Origin: Posidonia oceanica
Lineage: Eukaryota > Streptophyta > Magnoliopsida > Alismatales > Posidoniaceae
Assembly: GCA_037176725.1 (NCBI GenBank)
Contig: JAZBRS010000020.1
Coordinates: 55,456,001 to 55,520,000, forward strand
DNA: 64,000 nucleotides
Direction of reading: 5' to 3'
Shown here piece by piece: positions 58,627 to 64,000 of the stretch; the first letter of the stretch is position 1, and each line of letters starts with the position of its first letter. Both the position numbers and the translations under genes were made by a program. The notes beneath the pieces were generated by a model. It ran no database searches. It was not told where the DNA came from and saw nothing but the letters and a program-made list of their open reading frames with translations.

Positions 58627-59897
58627 TGCTGACTGAGTCTAAGTGAGCGGAAGCTGCGATGAGAGAGAAAGAAGTAAAGTCTAAGGAAAACTACTGCCGG
58701 AAGCGACAAGTAGCTCAGAGGAAGGACGCTCAGAGTCCGGGCAGCAGATCCCGCACGTACCTGCAAAAGAGTAAAGATGTTAGAGGTTGTATGCAATAAA
58801 GAGTTATTAGGGGTGGCATGAATGGCATACATGCAAGTGAATGTCCTAAAAATGCGCTCTTTCACCATGCAAGTCCTGAGTTGATGACCTACTAGGACGC
58901 ACTCAAGGGTAGTGGGTTTAGACAGACTCCAGCTCAGAAAAAAGCAGGTTCCCTGTCTAACTCCTGGCCCAAAGCTCAGGTAATGACAGGGTGGTGCGTT
59001 GGTAGCCTCGACCCTGCCAAAGCATGGGTGGTACCCTCCACTAACACCGACACGACCCCTGGACAAGGGGGGACAGTCCGACTGACTTGTACCATGCCAA
59101 AAGCAGTGGGACAAGGGGTCGGGACCATCCTTCGCAGACTGTGGGTGGACTCAGAAGAGAGAATGCATGCTTTCTAAGATGAATCAATCATGCAAGATGC
59201 TTTAGAGTCTTTTACTTGCGTTTTATTGACCAGAAAGGGGGAAAATTGCAAGTTATTGGCTCTAATTGTGCTTAGAAGTTATTGTTTAGCTTCATTGTAG
59301 CTTTTAGATTAAGCAAAAGGGAGAGCAAACATGTTTCTACTGTCCTAGGCATGGCATACGCAAAGGGGAAAGAGACAGACAAACATGGCATGCAATCAAT
59401 CACACAACAAAGCAAAAGACATGCGCATGGCATGTGCAAGTGTTCGTGGACATAATAGTGAAAGGAAAAGCACTTATCAGATCAAAAGGCATATATACAG
59501 GGCATGTGCGTGCGCAGTGGCATAGCAAGTGTGTAAAAGAAGCATTCATCACTCAAAAAGCATGCATCGTTGCAAAACAAGTATGTAGACATGCATCGTG
59601 CAAGGAATGAAGCAACAACAAGCAAGCAAGACAAGGAAAGTAAAGACAGGTAAGCTGAAAAGCAAGTAAGAGCAGAAGCAAGGAAATAAGCAAGTAAACA
59701 AGCAACAGAGGCATAGCAAAGCAAAATAGAGCACAAACCAAGGCAAAGGAGGTGCAAAACCTAAGCGGAGTAGCCACGTGGCGACTCGCTAAGAGTTTGC
59801 ACAGAAAAGCGAGCAAAACAGGCAAAGAAGGCACAAACGGCAGACAAGGCTGCAAAGCAGGCGAGCGAAAAGGCCAAGAACGAAAGCCGAAGTCTAG
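58627..59897 (-). other. El-D leader
   Basis: Non-coding. A 3' splice-site-like CTTTTGCAG|GT lies at about 58,761, 135 nt before gag. A block at about 58,965-59,080 is shared with the El-B leader (44,690-44,800) and could be a packaging or translation signal. The part next to the PBS (59,330-59,890) is rich in GCAAGCAARCA words. Confidence 0.6.
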
Positions 59898-59918
59898 CGT
59901 CCCCAGCGGAGTCACCAC
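59898..59918 (-). other. El-D primer binding site
   Basis: In minus sense, one base after the LTR end ATTACTACA, the sequence TGGTGACTCCGCTGGGGAC begins. The TGG start is the complement of a tRNA CCA end. Tat/Ogre elements commonly use tRNA-Arg with a very similar PBS (from memory), so tRNA-Arg is likely but not checked. Confidence 0.8.
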
Positions 59919-59919
59919 T

Positions 59920-62385
59920 GTAGTAATCCCAATCGGAATCAGGCTTACTATTAGCGGCGATTGATCCGAGGAGGAGGGCTCAACTCGAAAACACTTAAAA
60001 TCGAGGAGAAAAGAGAAAGATAAGACAAATCAGAGTCGCCACCATGTCTATTAACGGGAGACAAGGAAAATCGAGGGAAATACGTGAATTAACATGCAAA
60101 ACCAAGCAAGAAATGCAAAGCAAAGCAATGCAAGGGAAAACAAATGCAAATACATGCAAATGAGATGACTCTAGCCTAGGATAAGGGCGATATGGTCATT
60201 ACGGGCCAAAAGACTGGGCAAGGACTTCTGTTACATGCGGGGAAGGTGTTAGGCACCCCCGACACGCCCAAGGATCGGTCTTTCTAGGCTTACGCTCGCA
60301 TACGCAGGGAAATGCAGATTTGAATGCCTATGTGCCTATGAATGCCTAAATGAATGCTCAAGGTGTGCTCTAAGTGGAGAGATGCAAAGCAAGGAAGTAA
60401 ACGTGCTGTCTAAGTGCTCAGCTACGCTGTCTGTGTTCCGAACCGGGCAAAACCTGGCTCATGAGAACTCCAGGCAGTAAGCATCACTGCCCTATATGCA
60501 AATGCAAGTGAAAAAACAAAACGACGGTAAAACCAAGCAATGCGATCGACACGCAAGAGAAAAAGGCGTAAAACACGCAAAACGAGGCAAGAAACAAGAA
60601 CGGCATGCAAAACGGAGCAAAAAGACAAGATCGGCACGCAAAATGGTGCAAAAGACGAGGCGGGCACGCGAAATGGTGCCAAGACGAAAGCGAGCGCGCA
60701 AAACGAGGGATTGGAGTTGATCGTGGAAAAGGGGGAAGAAAGGCGCAATAAGTGGTGAATCCAGGGGAAACACAACACAAAACACCCGAGAGTACGCGAA
60801 ACAGGGATTGGAGTTGATAGACAAGAAGAGGAGGTCCTATTCTACATGCTCAAAGAGACAGAAAGCGAAAACGAGGCAAACAGTGCAAAAGATATGCAAA
60901 TAAATGCAATGCAGGGGTTCAGGAGGACATACCTAGAAATCCTGGGGCCTGATCTGAAATCTGCTTGGTCCATGCTGAAGAGCGCTTCGCCGCGGTCGTC
61001 TGGGCAACTTATTTGAGAAGATCCAACGGTCAGATTGCAAGATATCGCAGCTTCAAGGCAGGAGGGCCAGAACAGGGGAGAAAAGCAGATCTAAGTGTTC
61101 AGGAGGTCCTAGGGGTGTGCAAAAAGGTCCTCCCAGGTGAATGGGAGCTAAGGGAACTTTGGTGTGTGCAAAGGGATGCTAAATGCAAGACTAAATGAAT
61201 GCAAATGCATGCAAGAAGCAGAAAAGGCAAGAAGGATGATCTTCAGAAAAATAGGAGTTTAAATGCTATTTAAAAAAGAAAAGGGGTTTAAATGCAAAGT
61301 TTTGAAAAGGATTGGGGCTTTCAAGTAGGGATTTTGAAAAAGAAAAAGTCTGAGGGCAATTTTGCAAAGGATAGGTTAAAAAATGCAATATTTAAAGGTG
61401 GGTATGCATCAGGGGAGGTTTTGAAAACAAGTGGCAAGTCAGAATGCAATTTTGAAAACATTAGGGGCTAAAATGCAATTTTTCCAGAAAACAGGGTTTT
61501 GGGGAGCCTGGGAATGCAAGTGGGGGACCTACATGCAATTTTGCAAACGTGGGAGGCTAAAATGCAATTTCAGAGGCAAAACAGGCATTTAAATGATTTT
61601 TATAAGGATGCAAAGGACCTATGTGTCATTTTTAAATCATGCAGGGTCAAAAATGCAATTTAATATGCAAAATATGCACTGAAATCATGAACAAAGGACT
61701 GACATGCAATTTTTAAAAGTTGCAGGGGGGAAAATGCAATGTAATATGCTAAATATGCATGCGGAATGACTACTGTGCATTTAAATGGACCTATATGCAA
61801 AAATGAGAAAACAGAAGGTAAAATATGCAATGCAGCATGCAAAATACGAAAATAAACCCTAAGTTCTACAATGCAGTGGACTAAGATGCAAAAATGACAT
61901 AAAACAGGGATCTGGAATGCAATATGATAAGGTAAACTCGATGCATTTAAATTAAATAATCTACTGCAGGACCTATATGCAATAATTGAAAACAGAAGGG
62001 CTAAAGCATAAATATTTATAACTGGAAAGCACAGTAAATGGACTGGAATGCAAATACAGAAAAACAGAAACACTTTATGCAATTTACTATGATTTTAATT
62101 CAAAAATGCAGCAGATTAAATGAAATAAGGACTGAAACGCAAAATAATGAAAACTTAGACCAAACATGCAATATTTACTAGCAAACTATACAAACGGAAA
62201 AATAAATGAACAGTAAACGGCCGACGGCCGTGGGCACTGTAGCAGCAAGCTGCCAGCGACCGCGACCGCCGGCACAGGGGTGCTGGAGACGTGCTGTCCG
62301 GCGGGGGAGGTGCTCCCGATGCTGACGGAGATCGGGCGGCGATCGGCGGAGGACGACGCGGCCCGGAACGGACTGGAACGGTCGT
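59920..62385 (-). mobile_element. El-D 5' LTR, proximal part, with an internal deletion
   Basis: Aligns to 46,475-49,266 of the 3' LTR. Relative to it, about 319 bp (matching 47,292-47,610) are missing, with a short filler at 60,707-60,721. LTR-E interrupts it at 62,386; the rest should follow beyond the window. Confidence 0.9.
60928..60937 (-). promoter_or_regulatory. Splice-donor-like site in the El-D 5' LTR
   Basis: Minus sense TAG|GTATGT; the 3' LTR copy has CAG|GTATGT (about 47,822). With the acceptor near 58,761 it would define an intron of about 2.2 kb covering U5, the PBS and most of the leader (inference). Confidence 0.4.
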
Positions 62386-64000
62386 TGTTGACACCCCATC
62401 TTGGCAGGCTTGGACCCTTGGAGCCCTCCTGGTAATTGCTGGATCAAACCCCAACCAAACCCTAACCCTAATCCTCCTCTCTACCCTTCAAAAACAGCCC
62501 ATTTTGACCTAAACCTTTACCCCCCTTCCCAACCTCAAAACCTAACCAAAATCTATAGGAAAACCCACCACTATCCACTCAACAAGCCTACCCAAAAACC
62601 TAGGAATTTCCAAACCCAACCCATCCTTGAAAACCCTAGAAAACTTAGGAGAAACTACCCTTCTTCTACACCTTGAAACCCCTCCAAAACCTCCTTAGAA
62701 TCGGACCAAAATTTCAGACCCAAGACTTCAAATCCTAGACTACCCACTCACCAATTTTCACCCCACTCCGAGACCTCTAAGACCCCCATTCACCTAAATT
62801 ATCCTTTTCTCTCTCCGGGATTATTGTTTTCTCTCTCCTCTCTCTCTCCTGATTATCATCTCTCTTTTCATCCCTTTCTTATCCTTTTTCTGGTCTGGCT
62901 ATAGGCCCCCTCTGTGCTTCTATCCTTCCTCTATCTTATCCCTATTTTACTTTATTTTTAATATTTTTTCTGAATTTTTAAAAATCGTTTTCCTCCAACC
63001 TATCTCTTTCCCTTTTATTTCCCTCTTTTTTCCATTTCTTTCCTCCTTCTCTTTTCCTTTTCCCTCTCTTGCAAAAATCCACAAAAACCCATAAAAATCT
63101 GTAAAATCTCAAAACACAAAAGAAACAAATCAGAACCCTAAGAAAAACAATCAAAAAATGTTAAACAAGCAATTAACAACTTAAACTTAACTTAAGCAAG
63201 CTAAAAAGAAAACCAAGCATGCAAACTAAAAAATGCAAAACAAATCAAAAGAAAACACTGAAAAATCAAGGAAAAAGCTAAAATAAAATTAAAACCCACC
63301 AAAGGTAAAAACCCATCAGAAGAATTAAAAAACAAACCCAAAAAGAGGAATTTAAAAATCAAATACTAAAACAAGTAATTAAGGAAGGCAAAAGACTCAA
63401 CCTAGTAAACATAAGAAAAACAAGTTAAAAACTTAATTAAAAAAGAAAAGAAAAACACATCTAAAAGACCTAAAAAACACCCTATCAAACCAGAAAAATC
63501 CAACTAAAAACTTCAAGAAAAATCAACAAAATAAAAATCAAAACATAACTTAAAAGACTTAAGAAGGAAAAACCCTAAGAAGACTACAACTTAAAAACCT
63601 AAAACCAACCCTGATTAATAGGAAAATAAATCCTAAAAAATCCTAATTAATATCCTAAGTGTCCAACAAGGGAAATACAATTTTTAAAAACAATTTAAAA
63701 AAGGTTTAACAAACATTTAATCAAGTGACAACCAATTAAAAGCAAAACCAAAACCCTAAAACCCTAATCAAGCCCAAAACACATTAATCAACTCAAAATG
63801 ACTATTAAAAATCTTAATTAAAATCCTAACCTACAGCACCATCCTTCCGGTATTTTTATTTATTTTTAGTTTATTTTTACCTAACTTTATTTCCCCATTC
63901 TACCCTCCCTTTCTTTCTTACTCTTCTTTTCCATTCTTTCTTTTTTCCTTATTGGGCTCAAACTGGCCCGTTTCTCTTTTTCTTTTATTTCTTTTTCTTT
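62386..64000 (+). mobile_element. LTR-E: start of a fourth long LTR, + sense
   Basis: Starts TGTTGACACCCCATC at 62,386 inside the El-D 5' LTR and runs to the window end. It aligns along its length with the reverse complement of 7,817 to about 6,200 (LTR-A): telo-box words, TCTCTCTCC stretch, AT-rich stretch, then the border of the CT-rich block. The GTCGT before it would be the 5-bp target copy; the partner is outside. Whether this is a solo LTR or a whole element cannot be told. Confidence 0.88.

Larger units (their letters stand above)
46475..64000 (-). mobile_element. El-D: pol-less Tat/Ogre-like element with gag, minus sense
   Basis: 3' LTR 46,475-52,686, internal region 52,687-59,919, 5' LTR from 59,920 on, itself interrupted by LTR-E at 62,386. 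The internal region is only 7.2 kb and has gag but no protease, RT, RNase H, integrase or extra ORF. The two LTRs differ by about 6 positions in a 960-bp stretch I compared (48,120-49,080 and 61,230-62,190), so the insertion is recent. Confidence 0.88.

Overview
The window is plant nuclear DNA made almost entirely of nested LTR retrotransposons. I see no host gene, no structural RNA gene and no prokaryotic feature. The reverse transcriptase, the second (archaeal-type) RNase H, the aspartic protease with a DNG[S/L] active site and the TGGTGACTCC-type primer binding site place the coding elements in the Tat/Ogre branch of plant Ty3 (Metaviridae) elements. Very long LTRs (5.6-6.2 kb) fit that branch. 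The host is an angiosperm; I cannot name the species.

Layout. (1) El-1, + strand, positions 1 to about 21,854, with its 5' end outside the window: protease and linker (to 2,027), RT, RNase H and integrase (7,823-11,462), a spacer, a DUF7745/plant-mobile-domain-like ORF in the env position (12,943-14,145), a hairpin-forming tandem array (14,640-15,690), a polypurine tract (16,190-16,206) and a 3' LTR (16,207-21,854). Its linker is split by a solo LTR (LTR-A, 2,028-7,817, minus sense) with a clean 5-bp target duplication. (2) El-F, minus sense: a 1.08-kb LTR of another family (21,867-22,950), its polypurine tract, and about 1.9 kb of non-coding 3' internal sequence with tandem and inverted repeats. 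(3) El-B, minus sense, about 24.9 kb to 46,474 and beyond: 3' LTR, hairpin arrays, the same extra ORF, integrase to protease, gag, leader and part of a 5' LTR. (4) El-D, minus sense, inserted in the 5' LTR of El-B: a 6.2-kb 3' LTR, hairpin arrays, a nearly intact gag, leader and PBS, and a 5' LTR, but no pol. (5) LTR-E, + sense, inserted in the 5' LTR of El-D at 62,386 and running off the end. Insertion order on the right side is therefore El-F, then El-B, then El-D, then LTR-E.

How the parts work together. A full element would be transcribed from U3 of its 5' LTR. Splice-site-like sequences in U5 and just upstream of gag suggest a leader intron. Gag and pol make the particle, protease, RT/RNase H and integrase. 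The 400-codon extra ORF lies downstream of pol behind a possible 3' splice site. El-D keeps LTRs, PBS, PPT, gag and the hairpin region but has no pol, so it would need enzymes from a relative.

The most unusual signals are structural. Three diverged elements each carry, between the extra ORF (or gag) and the polypurine tract, arrays of short hairpins whose arms change in a compensatory way. In the same three elements the first bases of the 3' LTR can pair with a site about 60 nt upstream, placing the polypurine tract in the loop. Both could be new conserved elements of this retrotransposon lineage. In El-1, all eleven premature stops I located are TAG, a pattern expected from deamination of methylated CHG sites. 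All comparisons were made by eye; no alignment or database search was run.
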